The position numbers and the translations under genes are program-made. The notes beneath the pieces are model-generated. The model saw nothing but the letters and a program-made list of their open reading frames with translations, was not told the DNA's origin and ran no database searches. A stretch of DNA of 64,000 nt from assembly GCF_000156195.1 (NCBI RefSeq), contig NZ_GG688323.1:20463-84462 (forward strand). The letters run 5' to 3'. Shown here piece after piece: positions 1 to 9,298 of the stretch. Origin of the DNA: Bacteroides finegoldii DSM 17565. GTDB taxonomy: Bacteria > Bacteroidota > Bacteroidia > Bacteroidales > Bacteroidaceae. The number at the start of each line of letters is the position of its first letter. Position 1 is the first letter of the stretch.

Positions 1-376
1 GATGCACGGCTGACAGCACCGGAGGACGGGCAAATAGCAAGCATCTTCCCAAAACGTGGAGAGTTGGTTGCACCGGGTACTCCTATTATGAATTTGGTAG
101 TAATGGATGATGTACATGTTGTTCTCAATGTGCGTGAAGATCTGATGCCGCAGTTTAAGAATGGGGGAAACTTTCATCGCAGATATACCTGCTATACGGT
201 AAAAAGATGTTGAATTTAAGATATACTATATTAGTCCGCTAGGTAGCTTCGCCACGTGGAAATCAACCAAGCAAACCGGAAGTTATGATTTGCGCACATT
301 TGAGATTCATGCTCGTCCGATGCAAAAGGTAGATGATCTGCGTCCCGGTATGTCTGTGTTGCTAACGCTAAATTAA
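1..376 (+). pseudogene. HlyD-family membrane fusion protein, 3' end, broken
   Basis: The 5' end lies outside the window. Frame 1 reads DARLTAPEDGQIASIFPKRG, a lipoyl/barrel-sandwich segment typical of HlyD/EmrA periplasmic adaptors, and runs to a TGA at 211-213. The family's C-terminal part continues in frame 2 (EFKIYYISPLGSFATW ... LRPGMSVLLTLN) to TAA at 374-376. Frame 2 resumes plausible protein if one T of the TTT at 172-174 is dropped (FIADIPAIR), but an in-frame TAA then sits at 200-202. The gene therefore carries a frameshift and a nonsense codon within about 30 bases. The family links an inner-membrane ABC exporter to an outer-membrane channel, which fits the two permease genes that follow 24 bases downstream. 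A double sequencing error is possible but less likely. Confidence 0.75.
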
Positions 377-400
377 TCGGCAAATAAAATTAATCATAGA

Positions 401-1585
401 ATGGATTTATCACAAACATATTCACCTTTTCGCTCCGTACTGCTCAGAGAGTGGCGGCGAATGACGTCACGACGCCTTTATTTCGGTGTCTGTATTGTCC
501 TGCCGTTGTTTACTCTCTTTTTTATGGCTACCATTTTCGGTAACGGGCAGATGGAGAATATCCCGATAGGCATTATCGACCAAGACAATACTGCTACTTC
601 ACGGGCTATTACACGGAATATCTCTGCAGTGCCCACTTTTAAGGTAGTAAAACATTATATAAATGAGGCTGCAGCCCGCGAGGCCGTACAGAAAAAAGAA
701 ATCTACGGGTATCTTTCCATACCTCCGAGATTTGAACAGAATGCTATCACCGGAAAGAATGCAACTCTTTCCTATTATTATCATTATGCCTTGTTGTCAG
801 TAGGTGGTGAGCTCATGGCTGCCTTTGAAACGTCATTGGCTCCCGTATCCTTATCTCCCATTATAATGGAAGCGGTATCTCTTGGGGCAGACCAACAGCA
901 AATTACTACATTCCTGTTACCGGTACAAGCCAACAACCACCCGATATATAATCCGAGCCTGGATTATTCCGTTTATCTGAGCCAGCCGTTTTTTTTCGTA
1001 TTATTTCAGGTATTGATTCTCCTGACTACCGTATATACAGTCGGAATTGAAATCAAGTTCCGCACAGCTACAGATTGGCTGGCTACTGCTAAAGGCAATA
1101 TGATAACTGCCGTTTTGGGTAAACTACTCCCCTATACCTTTATATATATTCTGATAGGATGGCTGGGTAATTATGTCATGTTCGGTATCCTGCATATTCC
1201 TTTTCAAGGAAGCTGGTGGCTGATAAACATGATAACCGTACTCTTTGTTATTGCTACACAGGCTCTCGGATTATTCATATTTTCCCTGTTCCCGGCAGTC
1301 TCTCTGGTAATAAGTGTTGTTTCTATGGTAGGTTCATTGGGGGCTACTTTATCTGGAGTAACTTTTCCGGTTTCTAATATGTATCCGTTAGTAAGAGATG
1401 CCTCTTATCTGTTCCCTGTCCGTCATTTTACAGAGATGATACAAACCATGCTTTACGGAGGTGGTGGATTCATCTATCTTTGGCCGTCAATGGTGATACT
1501 CTGCATCTTCCCCTTGCTGGCTTTGTCATTACTACCCCATTTAAAACGAGCTATAGAAAGTCATAAATATGAAAACATTAAGTAA
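401..1585 (+). CDS. ABC-2 type transporter permease
   Basis: A 394-residue inner-membrane permease of the ABC-2 (YhiH/YbhS-like) class. One hydrophobic segment lies near residues 28-48 (YFGVCIVLPLFTLFFMATIF). A soluble periplasmic domain of about 150 residues follows, beginning with the family's NIPIGIIDQDN signature, and five or so membrane segments fill residues 195-380. No ATP-binding domain is present in this protein or elsewhere in the window, so the ATPase, if any, is upstream. It follows the broken HlyD adaptor and overlaps the next permease by 17 bases, so the pair is co-translated. The substrate cannot be told from sequence; drug or envelope-component export is usual for the family. 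Confidence 0.85.
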   Translation: MDLSQTYSPFRSVLLREWRRMTSRRLYFGVCIVLPLFTLFFMATIFGNGQMENIPIGIIDQDNTATSRAITRNISAVPTFKVVKHYINEAAAREAVQKKEIYGYLSIPPRFEQNAITGKNATLSYYYHYALLSVGGELMAAFETSLAPVSLSPIIMEAVSLGADQQQITTFLLPVQANNHPIYNPSLDYSVYLSQPFFFVLFQVLILLTTVYTVGIEIKFRTATDWLATAKGNMITAVLGKLLPYTFIYILIGWLGNYVMFGILHIPFQGSWWLINMITVLFVIATQALGLFIFSLFPAVSLVISVVSMVGSLGATLSGVTFPVSNMYPLVRDASYLFPVRHFTEMIQTMLYGGGGFIYLWPSMVILCIFPLLALSLLPHLKRAIESHKYENIK

Positions 1586-2777
1586 ATTACAACAGCTATC
1601 ATTTGTTATCCGTCGGGAGTTTCTTGCCATAAGTACTAGTTATGCTGTTTTACTGGTGTTGATGGGAGGAATTTTCATGTATGGATTGCTTTATAATTAT
1701 ATGTACGCTCCTAATATTGTAACGGATGTTCCTGTTGCCGTTGTTGATAATTCCCACAGCGAATTGAGTCGTAATTTTATTCGATGGCTGGATGCGACCC
1801 CTCAAGCGGAAATTTATGATCAGGCAATTGACTATCATGAAGCCAAAGAGTGGATGAAAGAAGGAAAAGTGCAAGGAATACTTTACTTGCCGCATGATTT
1901 TGAGGAGCGGGTATTTCGCGGAGATGAAGCTGTATTTTCTTTATATGCAACGACCGATGCCTTCCTCTATTTTGAAGCATTACAAGGCGCTTCTTCACGT
2001 GTCATGTTAGCTATCAATGATAAATATCGGTCGGATGGTGCTGTTTTTTTACCCCCTCAAGGATTATTGGCAGTAGCTATGGCAAAACCGATAAATGTAG
2101 TGGGAACTGTACTCTATAATTATACGGAAGGATATGGCTCTTATCTGATTCCGGCAGTCATGATGATCATTATTTTCCAGACTTTGCTAATGGTGATAGG
2201 TATGTTGACCGGTGACGAACATGCCAACAGAGGAATTCGTGCTTATACACCTTTTGGGTATGGCTGGGGAGTTGCCATTCGTTTGGTGACGGGAAAAACT
2301 TTTGTATATTGTGCCTTATATGCAGTCTTTTCTTTTTTCTTATTAGGACTCCTTCCCTATTTCTTTAGTATTCCTAATATTGGAAATGGATTTTACATTA
2401 TATTATTGTTAATACCTTATCTGATGGCCACTTCTTTTTTAGGATTGGCTGCTTCGCGATATTTTACAGATTCGGAAGCTCCATTACTCATGATTGCTTT
2501 TTTTTCGGTTGGATTAATATTTCTTTCCGGAGTTTCTTATCCTATGGAATTAATGCCGTGGTATTGGAAAATAGTACACTATATTCTTCCGGCTGCACCG
2601 GGTACACTTGCCTTTGTAAAGCTAAACTCTATGGGTGCCGATATGGCAGACATAAAACCGGAATATATAACTTTGTGGATTCAGACGATTGTTTATTTCA
2701 TTATTAGCATATGGGTCTATAAAAGCAACTTAGCAAGTCAAAAAAACAACTTTAGTAACAAAAAACTTTCTAAATGA
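1569..2777 (+). CDS. ABC-2 type transporter permease, second subunit
   Basis: A 402-residue paralogue of the preceding gene with the same plan: an N-terminal membrane helix (residues 22-45), a periplasmic domain starting VTDVPVAVVDNSHSELSR, and a C-terminal block of membrane helices from about 190 to 390. The ATG at 1569 lies inside the last codons of the upstream gene, indicating translational coupling and probably a heterodimeric permease. The reading frame is intact although the adaptor gene upstream is broken. The C-terminal tail is basic (KSNLASQKNNFSNKKLSK). No terminator is obvious before the next promoter. Confidence 0.85.
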   Translation: MKTLSKLQQLSFVIRREFLAISTSYAVLLVLMGGIFMYGLLYNYMYAPNIVTDVPVAVVDNSHSELSRNFIRWLDATPQAEIYDQAIDYHEAKEWMKEGKVQGILYLPHDFEERVFRGDEAVFSLYATTDAFLYFEALQGASSRVMLAINDKYRSDGAVFLPPQGLLAVAMAKPINVVGTVLYNYTEGYGSYLIPAVMMIIIFQTLLMVIGMLTGDEHANRGIRAYTPFGYGWGVAIRLVTGKTFVYCALYAVFSFFLLGLLPYFFSIPNIGNGFYIILLLIPYLMATSFLGLAASRYFTDSEAPLLMIAFFSVGLIFLSGVSYPMELMPWYWKIVHYILPAAPGTLAFVKLNSMGADMADIKPEYITLWIQTIVYFIISIWVYKSNLASQKNNFSNKKLSK

Positions 2778-2805
2778 AAGTTTTTAATAGAATATTCTAT
2801 ATTTC

Positions 2806-2837
2806 TTTGTTTTTCTCATTGCTTTTGTATAAGTTTG
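2806..2837 (+). promoter_or_regulatory. sigma-ABfr type promoter of the first hybrid two-component regulator
   Basis: TTTG at 2806-2809 and TAAGTTTG at 2830-2837 match the Bacteroides -33 (TTTG) and -7 (TAnnTTTG) boxes with 20 bases between them. The predicted start is near 2844, about 45 bases before the ATG at 2890. Nothing else is seen in the 112-base gap. Confidence 0.5.
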
Positions 2838-2889
2838 TTAACTTTTATTTCCCAATGCTTATTAGAAGTCGTTAAAAACAAATGCCTAT

Positions 2890-5800
2890 ATGAAATACAT
2901 CATCTATATTCTCCTCTTTTTTCCTATTTGGGTCACTGCACAAACATACAAATATATAGGGATAGAAGAAGGTTTGAGCAATCGAAGGATATTCAGTATA
3001 CAAAAAGACGCTGAAGGATATATGTGGTTTCTTACCAATGAAGGCATGGATCGCTACAATGGCAAGGATATCAAACATTATAGACTGAATAAAGATGATA
3101 ATTCTCTGGAATCTCCTATTCATTTAGGATGGATATATACCAATCCCCATATAGGAACATGGGTGATTGGCAAACAAGGACGTGTCTTCCAATATGAAAG
3201 GAAATATGATGATTTCAAGCTGGTATATAAGTTGCCGAATAGTCTGGAAACCATTAGTTACGGCTATATGGACCGGAATAATAATATTTGGTTATGCCGT
3301 AAACACTCCATATTATTGTATAACACAGAAAATGCTCAGATACTTCAATTTACCAATATTCTACACAGCAACATCACTGCAATCGAACAAGTGGACGACC
3401 ATCATTTTTTTATATCAACGGAGACTGGTGTTCGATATCTTAAATTGGAAAATGGTATTTTGAAAATTATTCCTGCCGAAACATTGGATTATTTCCATGT
3501 GCAGGTAAACGAATTATATTACCATCAAGCATCAAAACGACTGCTTATCGGTTCGTTTGAGAGAGGTCTATTTGTATATGATATGAATAACCGGGAAATA
3601 ATAAAGCCCGAAGTTGATTTAAGTGATGTAAGTATTACCTGCATGGCACCATTGGATGAATCACAGTTATTGATATCAACTGAAGGCATGGGAGTCTATA
3701 AGATTAATATAAATACCTGCCAGATGGAGCAATACATTGTAGCCAACTATCAAAGCTATAATGAAATGAATGGTAATAATATTAATAATGTTTTTGTCGA
3801 TGAAGAAAAGAGAATCTGGCTTTCCAACTACCCTACCGGAATCACTGTTATAGATTATCGGTATGAAAATTATCATTGGATGAAACATTCAATGGGTAAT
3901 AAACAATCATTAATCAATGATCAGGTGCATGCGGTAATTGAGGATAGCGATGGAGACTTATGGTTTGGAACCAGCAATGGAATTAGTTTATACCACTCCT
4001 CCACAGGACAATGGCATTCATTCCTAAGTTCTTTTGACCGTCAATTAAAAGATAAAAATCATATCTTTATTACTTTGTGTGAAGTTTCTCCCGGCATAAT
4101 CTGGGCAGGAGGCTATACTTCGGGAATTTATAAAATAAACAAGCATAAATTGTCCGTTGAATATTTCTCTCCATACCTGCTTACTTCCGTTAATATGCGC
4201 CCCGATAAATATATCCGTGATATGATAAAAGACTCGAAAGGAAATATATGGTCCGGGGGATATTATAATCTAAAGTGCTTTGATTTAGAAACGAATGAGG
4301 TACGCCTATATCCGGGAGTGTCATCTGTCACTTCAATTGTTGAACATGACAAAGATCATATGTGGATTGGAACAGCCTCCGGATTATACTTATTGGATAG
4401 AAATTCCGGTAAATATCAATATGCTGGATCAGAGTTGGAAGGTGTATATATCAATTCACTTTACCAGGCAAATGATGGATTGCTATATATTGGCACGAAT
4501 GGAGCAGGAGTATTTGTATACAATATACAGAAACAGTCTTTTGAGCACTATTATACAGACAATTCCGCATTAGTTTCCAATCGGATTTTTACAATTTTAC
4601 CTGAAGTGGACGGTCGTATTATGATGAGTACGGAAAATGGTATTACTTGTTTTTTTGTAAAAGAGAAACATTTTCATAATTGGACTAGAGGAGAAGGATT
4701 GTTACCTGCCTATTTTAATGCTTCTTCGGGTACATTACGTATGAATAAAAGTTTTGTATTTGGTAGTACGGACGGGGCTATTGAAGTTCCGGAGAATGTA
4801 AAGTTCCCTTCTTATAAATTTTCCAGAATGATATTCAGTGATTTTCATGTATCTTATCAGCCTGTTTATCCGGACGGCAAAGACTCTCCTTTAAAAGAAT
4901 GTATAGACGAAACAGATGTATTGAAACTGAAACATGACCAAAATACCTTTTCTCTAAAAGTCTCCACTATCAATTATGATTCTCCGGGTAATACATTTTA
5001 TTCCTGGAAGTTGGAAGGGTTCTATGAAAAATGGACACAGCCGGGAACAAATAGTCTGATACGTTTCACCAATCTGCCTCCGGGAAAATATACTTTACAC
5101 GTACGCGCTATATCCAGAGAAGAGCATGATGTTATTTTTGAAGAACGTACAATGAAAGTCATTATCGCACACCCTTTTTGGTTGAGTTGGTGGGCTATCC
5201 TATGTTATGTACCATTGGTTATTTGGGGATTCTCTTTTATTTTACGTGTGATAAATCTCAGGAAACAAAAGAACATATCAGATGAGAAAACCCAATTTTT
5301 TATTAATACAGCTCACGATATACGGACTCCACTTACTATGATAAAAGCGCCTTTGGAAGAACTTCTAGACGAAGAACCGCTTACTGACACCGGAATAACC
5401 CGTACAAAGGCTGCATTAAGGAATGTAGACTCCCTTTTGCGATTGGCGACTAATCTTATCAACTTTGAACGTGCTGACGTATATTCTTCCGAGTTGAGCA
5501 TCTCAGAATATGAATTGAACACATATTTGAAGGATGTATGTAATAGTTTCTCTTCGTATGCTACTATCAAACATATAGATTTTACTTATGAGAGTAATTT
5601 CAACTACTTGAATGTATGGTTTGATAAAGAGAAAATGGATTCTATACTGAAAAATATTATATCGAATTCATTGAAATATACAGCAGAAAATGGCAAGGTC
5701 AGTGTCTCTGTCTCTGATATGAATGATTTTTGGAAGGTGGTTATTAGTGATACAGGTATCGGTATTCCTGCCTCTGAAGAACGGAAGTTGTTCAAACTTC

Positions 5801-6903
5801 ATTTCCGTGCCAGTAATGCCATCAATTCTAAAGTCACGGGCAGTGGCATAGGACTAATGTTGGTTGGAAAGTTGGTTCGTCTGCACAAGGGTAAGATTCA
5901 GATTAAAAGTGTGGAACATCAAGGGACGACTGTTCAAATTATATTTCCCAAAAACAATAAGAGTACTCAGGAGGCAACTTCGGCTTCCTCCCCTAAGATT
6001 CAGCTACAAACACCGGAACTAACAGTTCCGAATGTTTTTTCAAATGTAGCAAATACAGAAGTTGTCACAGCCAAGAAAGAAATGCAACGTATCCTTATTG
6101 TAGAAGATAATGATGAATTACGTTCTTACTTGGTTAGTCTGCTTTCTCCCCAATATTATGTGCAAGCCTGTTGTAATGGCAGGGAGGCTTTAGTGATAGT
6201 AAAAGAATTCTGGCCGGAACTTATTCTTTCCGATGTTATGATGCCTGAAATGCAAGGAGATGAACTCTGTGCTGCTATTAAGAAGGATGTTGAAACTTCA
6301 CACATTCCGGTATTATTACTTACAGCTTTGGGGGATGAGAAAAATATTCTTGATGGACTCACAATCGGTGCAGATGAATATATCGTCAAACCCTTCAGTG
6401 TGAAGTTATTGAAGGCGAATATTGCCAACCTTTTGTCCAACCGTGCTTTATTGCGTCAGCGGTATGCTAATCTTGAAATAGACTCCGAGCCTGTACCATC
6501 AGCAAATGGAATGAATAGTCTCGACTGGAAATTCATATCGGAGGTCAAGAAAAATATTGAAAAGAATATCGATAATACTGATTTTTGCGTTGACAAGCTT
6601 TGTGAATTACAGGGCGTGAGCCGTACTAGTTTATATAGTAAATTGAAAGCGTTGACCGGACAATCTCCGACAGCATTAATTCGGGTGACTCGTTTAAAAT
6701 ATGCAGCACGATTATTAAAAGAAGGTGAACATAATATCGGAGAAATAGCAGATATGAGTGGTTTCTCGGAAACAAAGTATTTTCGGGAAGTATTTAAAAA
6801 ATATTATCGAATGAGTCCTAGCACGTACGCTAAAGAAGGGAAAAGCCTCTCCTCTGTTGTTGTAGTAGAAGATGAACCCGAAGAGGAAGAGGCGACCGAT
6901 TGA
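2890..6903 (+). CDS. Hybrid two-component system regulator (sensor kinase, receiver and AraC output in one protein)
   Basis: A 1337-residue one-polypeptide sensor-regulator. A signal peptide (1-18, ending TAQ) precedes a periplasmic double seven-bladed propeller built of Reg_prop repeats (GLSNRRIFSIQKD, DGDLWFGT, KDHMWIGT). A Y_Y_Y domain follows (about 670-760), then one membrane helix (about 766-790). The cytoplasmic part has a HisKA box AHDIRTPLTM with phospho-acceptor His809, an HATPase domain (NIISNSLKYT, DTGIGIP, GSGIGLML), a receiver domain with Asp1115 (LSDVMMPEM) and Lys in YIVKPFS, and an AraC-type double helix-turn-helix at the C-terminus. Such proteins bind a glycan breakdown product in the periplasm and switch on an adjacent utilisation locus, but no such locus adjoins this gene within the window. 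Its stop codon is one base from the convergent ECF gene. Confidence 0.93.
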   Translation: MKYIIYILLFFPIWVTAQTYKYIGIEEGLSNRRIFSIQKDAEGYMWFLTNEGMDRYNGKDIKHYRLNKDDNSLESPIHLGWIYTNPHIGTWVIGKQGRVFQYERKYDDFKLVYKLPNSLETISYGYMDRNNNIWLCRKHSILLYNTENAQILQFTNILHSNITAIEQVDDHHFFISTETGVRYLKLENGILKIIPAETLDYFHVQVNELYYHQASKRLLIGSFERGLFVYDMNNREIIKPEVDLSDVSITCMAPLDESQLLISTEGMGVYKININTCQMEQYIVANYQSYNEMNGNNINNVFVDEEKRIWLSNYPTGITVIDYRYENYHWMKHSMGNKQSLINDQVHAVIEDSDGDLWFGTSNGISLYHSSTGQWHSFLSSFDRQLKDKNHIFITLCEVSPGIIWAGGYTSGIYKINKHKLSVEYFSPYLLTSVNMRPDKYIRDMIKDSKGNIWSGGYYNLKCFDLETNEVRLYPGVSSVTSIVEHDKDHMWIGTASGLYLLDRNSGKYQYAGSELEGVYINSLYQANDGLLYIGTNGAGVFVYNIQKQSFEHYYTDNSALVSNRIFTILPEVDGRIMMSTENGITCFFVKEKHFHNWTRGEGLLPAYFNASSGTLRMNKSFVFGSTDGAIEVPENVKFPSYKFSRMIFSDFHVSYQPVYPDGKDSPLKECIDETDVLKLKHDQNTFSLKVSTINYDSPGNTFYSWKLEGFYEKWTQPGTNSLIRFTNLPPGKYTLHVRAISREEHDVIFEERTMKVIIAHPFWLSWWAILCYVPLVIWGFSFILRVINLRKQKNISDEKTQFFINTAHDIRTPLTMIKAPLEELLDEEPLTDTGITRTKAALRNVDSLLRLATNLINFERADVYSSELSISEYELNTYLKDVCNSFSSYATIKHIDFTYESNFNYLNVWFDKEKMDSILKNIISNSLKYTAENGKVSVSVSDMNDFWKVVISDTGIGIPASEERKLFKLHFRASNAINSKVTGSGIGLMLVGKLVRLHKGKIQIKSVEHQGTTVQIIFPKNNKSTQEATSASSPKIQLQTPELTVPNVFSNVANTEVVTAKKEMQRILIVEDNDELRSYLVSLLSPQYYVQACCNGREALVIVKEFWPELILSDVMMPEMQGDELCAAIKKDVETSHIPVLLLTALGDEKNILDGLTIGADEYIVKPFSVKLLKANIANLLSNRALLRQRYANLEIDSEPVPSANGMNSLDWKFISEVKKNIEKNIDNTDFCVDKLCELQGVSRTSLYSKLKALTGQSPTALIRVTRLKYAARLLKEGEHNIGEIADMSGFSETKYFREVFKKYYRMSPSTYAKEGKSLSSVVVVEDEPEEEEATD

Positions 6904-6904
6904 T

Positions 6905-7417
6905 TTATTTGCGAATCAGATACTTGATGAATGTATAGCCTCCTAATACTTGCAGGCACATCCCGGGAATTCCGATACGGAAATCTTGAATAGCACTGTA
7001 AAAATTACCATTATATATCCATTCTCCTAAAGTACCTACGGCCTGATAAATAAGTACTACACCAATCAATACCGGGATAGAAATACGTCCGAAACGTTGT
7101 GCAGCCCAACCGGCAGTTATGGCAAGTAGTATGGATTTCAGTAAAATTGCGGGTAATACTGCAGGGGCGGGCATATCGAAAAATAAGGAATTGATAATAG
7201 GTGAAAGAATAGCTGTCAATAAGCCGACTTTCCATCCGTACTTATAAGCTCCAATCAGTGTGAAGAAATAGATTGGTAGCCAGATTATTCCTCCTTGAGG
7301 CATGAGATGGAATAATTGTGGGAAAAGAATATTACCAACGATGAATAACAAGGCTGCCCAATAGGTTTTCACATCGTTGTAATTTAGTGAATAGAACTTT
7401 ACAGTAGTTGTTTCCAT
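6905..7417 (-). CDS. ECF-transporter S-component-like membrane protein
   Basis: A 170-residue, very hydrophobic protein with about five to six membrane segments (WAALLFIVGNILFPQLFHL, IIWLPIYFFTLIGAY, VGLLTAILSPIINSLFF and so on). Size and pattern resemble the substrate-binding S subunits of energy-coupling-factor vitamin transporters. I cannot name the substrate. It is the last gene of a four-gene minus-strand operon headed by a polyferredoxin, 18 bases after the DUF1893 gene. No EcfT or EcfA partner is in the window, so either a distant module is shared or the protein acts alone. It converges on the HTCS gene with a single base between stop codons, leaving no room for a separate terminator. 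Confidence 0.7.
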   Translation of the reverse strand: METTTVKFYSLNYNDVKTYWAALLFIVGNILFPQLFHLMPQGGIIWLPIYFFTLIGAYKYGWKVGLLTAILSPIINSLFFDMPAPAVLPAILLKSILLAITAGWAAQRFGRISIPVLIGVVLIYQAVGTLGEWIYNGNFYSAIQDFRIGIPGMCLQVLGGYTFIKYLIRK

Positions 7418-7435
7418 GTTTATTGTTTTTTAAGT

Positions 7436-7867
7436 TCAAATTACTCTTCTATTTTTACTTCTGATTCTTTCGAGGAAATCACCAATTAGCGGTAATATCT
7501 CCTCTGCTGATTCCACTTCGCTGCACATTGTTTCTACAGGACATCCTCCTGTATGGTTACGGTTCCGGATAAAAGGTACTTTCTCTGTAAAACTAACTTT
7601 TATATCTGATTTCTGAAGCAACTCCAGAGCTTTGGTACTGATAATATCAGTATATAACTCTTTGATACCTCCCAGAATCATCAGGGCGGCAGCTCCCTTC
7701 CCAACCACCTTATCAGCAATCGAAGCTCCTTTAAGAAACTCCGGTTCCTGGGTCAGTAAATCATAGATATCAGTCACACCGCGTTGAGTGAAAGTGCGGA
7801 TTTCTCCTTTGTTGGCAATAGTACAGGAATATCCTCCCGTATGTAGTAAATTGATTAATCCTTCCAT
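7436..7867 (-). CDS. DUF1893 family protein
   Basis: A 143-residue soluble protein of the DUF1893 family (TM1506-like), which structurally resembles the cytidine deaminase fold but has no established reaction. The N-terminal half reads LLHTGGYSCTIANKGEIRTF, followed by the conserved GASIADKVVGKGAAALM stretch. Two cysteines in the C-terminal part (GGCPVETMCSEV) could bind metal or be redox active. It sits between the Fe-S aldo/keto reductase (8 bases upstream) and the S-component gene. The role is unknown, but the operon links it to electron transfer or a redox-modified small molecule. Confidence 0.75.
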   Translation of the reverse strand: MEGLINLLHTGGYSCTIANKGEIRTFTQRGVTDIYDLLTQEPEFLKGASIADKVVGKGAAALMILGGIKELYTDIISTKALELLQKSDIKVSFTEKVPFIRNRNHTGGCPVETMCSEVESAEEILPLIGDFLERIRSKNRRVI

Positions 7868-7875
7868 CTTTTCTT

Positions 7876-9279
7876 TTATAAAGTACCTTGTTTTAATTGT
7901 TCTACGAACTGATCTATCCGATGCAGCTCTTTCGGAATATCAATGTTCTGCGGACAGTGTGCCACACACTGGTTACAACCGATACAATGGCTTGCCTGAC
8001 GAAGTTTGGGCACGCTACGGTCATATCTGACTAGAAAAGCACGCCGGGCTTTTGCATAATTCTCATCCTGCCCGTTCCTGGGGACATTCCCTTCATTGAC
8101 GCAACGGTTGTAATGTAACAACACAGCGGGTATATCCAACCCATACGGACATGGCATACAATATTTGCAGTCGTTGCAAGGGATCGTTGGATATTTCAAC
8201 ATTAATTGTGCCGTTTCTTCGAGAAACTCTTTTTCTTCATCTGTCAATGGTTCCAAAGGAGAATAAGTACGGAGATTATCTTGCAGATGCTCCATATAAG
8301 TCATGCCGCTTAACACAGTCAGAATGTCCGGGAATGAACCGGCAAAACGGAAAGCCCAGGAAGCGACACTGCTTTCCGGACGGCGTTGTTTGAGCCGTGC
8401 CACCAGGTTGTCATTCAATTTAGACAAACGACCTCCTAAAAGCGGTTCCATGATGATAGATGGAATTCCTCGTTTATGCAGTTCTCCATACAGATATTCA
8501 GCATCCGTATTCCGGGTATTGGTTTCTTTGGCATGTTTCCAGTCTACATAGTTCAATTGTATCTGTACGAAGTCCCACTTGAATTCATCGTGCCGTGAAA
8601 GCAGATAATCATACACTTCGATATCTCCGTGATAGGAGAATCCCAAATTGCGGATACGTCCTGCCTCCCGTTCTTTCACCAGAAAGTCAAGCATTCCGTT
8701 ATCCAGGTAGCGTCCTTTAAGGGCTTCCATTCCTCCCATGCCAATGCCATGAAGCAGCATATAATCAATGTAATCTACCTGCAGGTCTGCAAACGATTTA
8801 TGATACATCTTGAGCGATGCTTCACGAGACCATGTATCGGGAGAGAAATTGGATAACTTGGTGGCAATATAATATTTGTCACGGGGATGACGGCTCAATG
8901 CAATACCCGTTGCCTTTTCGGAAAAGCCCTGTACGTATGCCGGAGATGTATCGAAATAGTTTACTCCGTGAGCGATTGCATAATCAATCAGTCCATTCAC
9001 GGCATCCTGGTCGATTACTTCACCATTACCGTTGGGAGTAGGTTTGAGAGGCCAACGCATACAACCATATCCCAAGAGTGAAACACGGTCACCGGTAGTC
9101 GGAGACGTGCGGTAAGTCATTTTATCGGTAGGCACCTCTCCTTCTCCTGTTGCGCTGCTTGAAGAGGAAGTACCTTTTGAAGAGCATCCGTATAATAGCC
9201 CTGTCGACGTGGCAGCACTAATACCTACAATCTTAATGAAATCTCTTCTATTTATATCTTTCTTATTTTTATCTTCCAT
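7876..9279 (-). CDS. Aldo/keto reductase with C-terminal 4Fe-4S domain
   Basis: A 467-residue protein. The N-terminus carries a twin-arginine-like motif (NRRDFIKIVG) followed by a hydrophobic stretch and a Cys in LLYGCSSKG that could be lipidated, then a Ser-rich linker. Residues 55-370 form an aldo/keto reductase TIM barrel (DTSPAYVQG, YYIATKLSNF, VDYIDYMLLHG). The C-terminus has ferredoxin-like cysteine clusters, CNDCKYCMPCPYGLDIP and CIGCNQCVAHCPQNIDIP. This architecture is common in anaerobes and is thought to couple reduction of a carbonyl substrate to ferredoxin; the substrate is unknown. Only 19 bases separate it from the upstream membrane polyferredoxin, its probable electron partner. 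Confidence 0.88.
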   Translation of the reverse strand: MEDKNKKDINRRDFIKIVGISAATSTGLLYGCSSKGTSSSSSATGEGEVPTDKMTYRTSPTTGDRVSLLGYGCMRWPLKPTPNGNGEVIDQDAVNGLIDYAIAHGVNYFDTSPAYVQGFSEKATGIALSRHPRDKYYIATKLSNFSPDTWSREASLKMYHKSFADLQVDYIDYMLLHGIGMGGMEALKGRYLDNGMLDFLVKEREAGRIRNLGFSYHGDIEVYDYLLSRHDEFKWDFVQIQLNYVDWKHAKETNTRNTDAEYLYGELHKRGIPSIIMEPLLGGRLSKLNDNLVARLKQRRPESSVASWAFRFAGSFPDILTVLSGMTYMEHLQDNLRTYSPLEPLTDEEKEFLEETAQLMLKYPTIPCNDCKYCMPCPYGLDIPAVLLHYNRCVNEGNVPRNGQDENYAKARRAFLVRYDRSVPKLRQASHCIGCNQCVAHCPQNIDIPKELHRIDQFVEQLKQGTL

Positions 9280-9298
9280 AATCTTATACTGATTTAGA

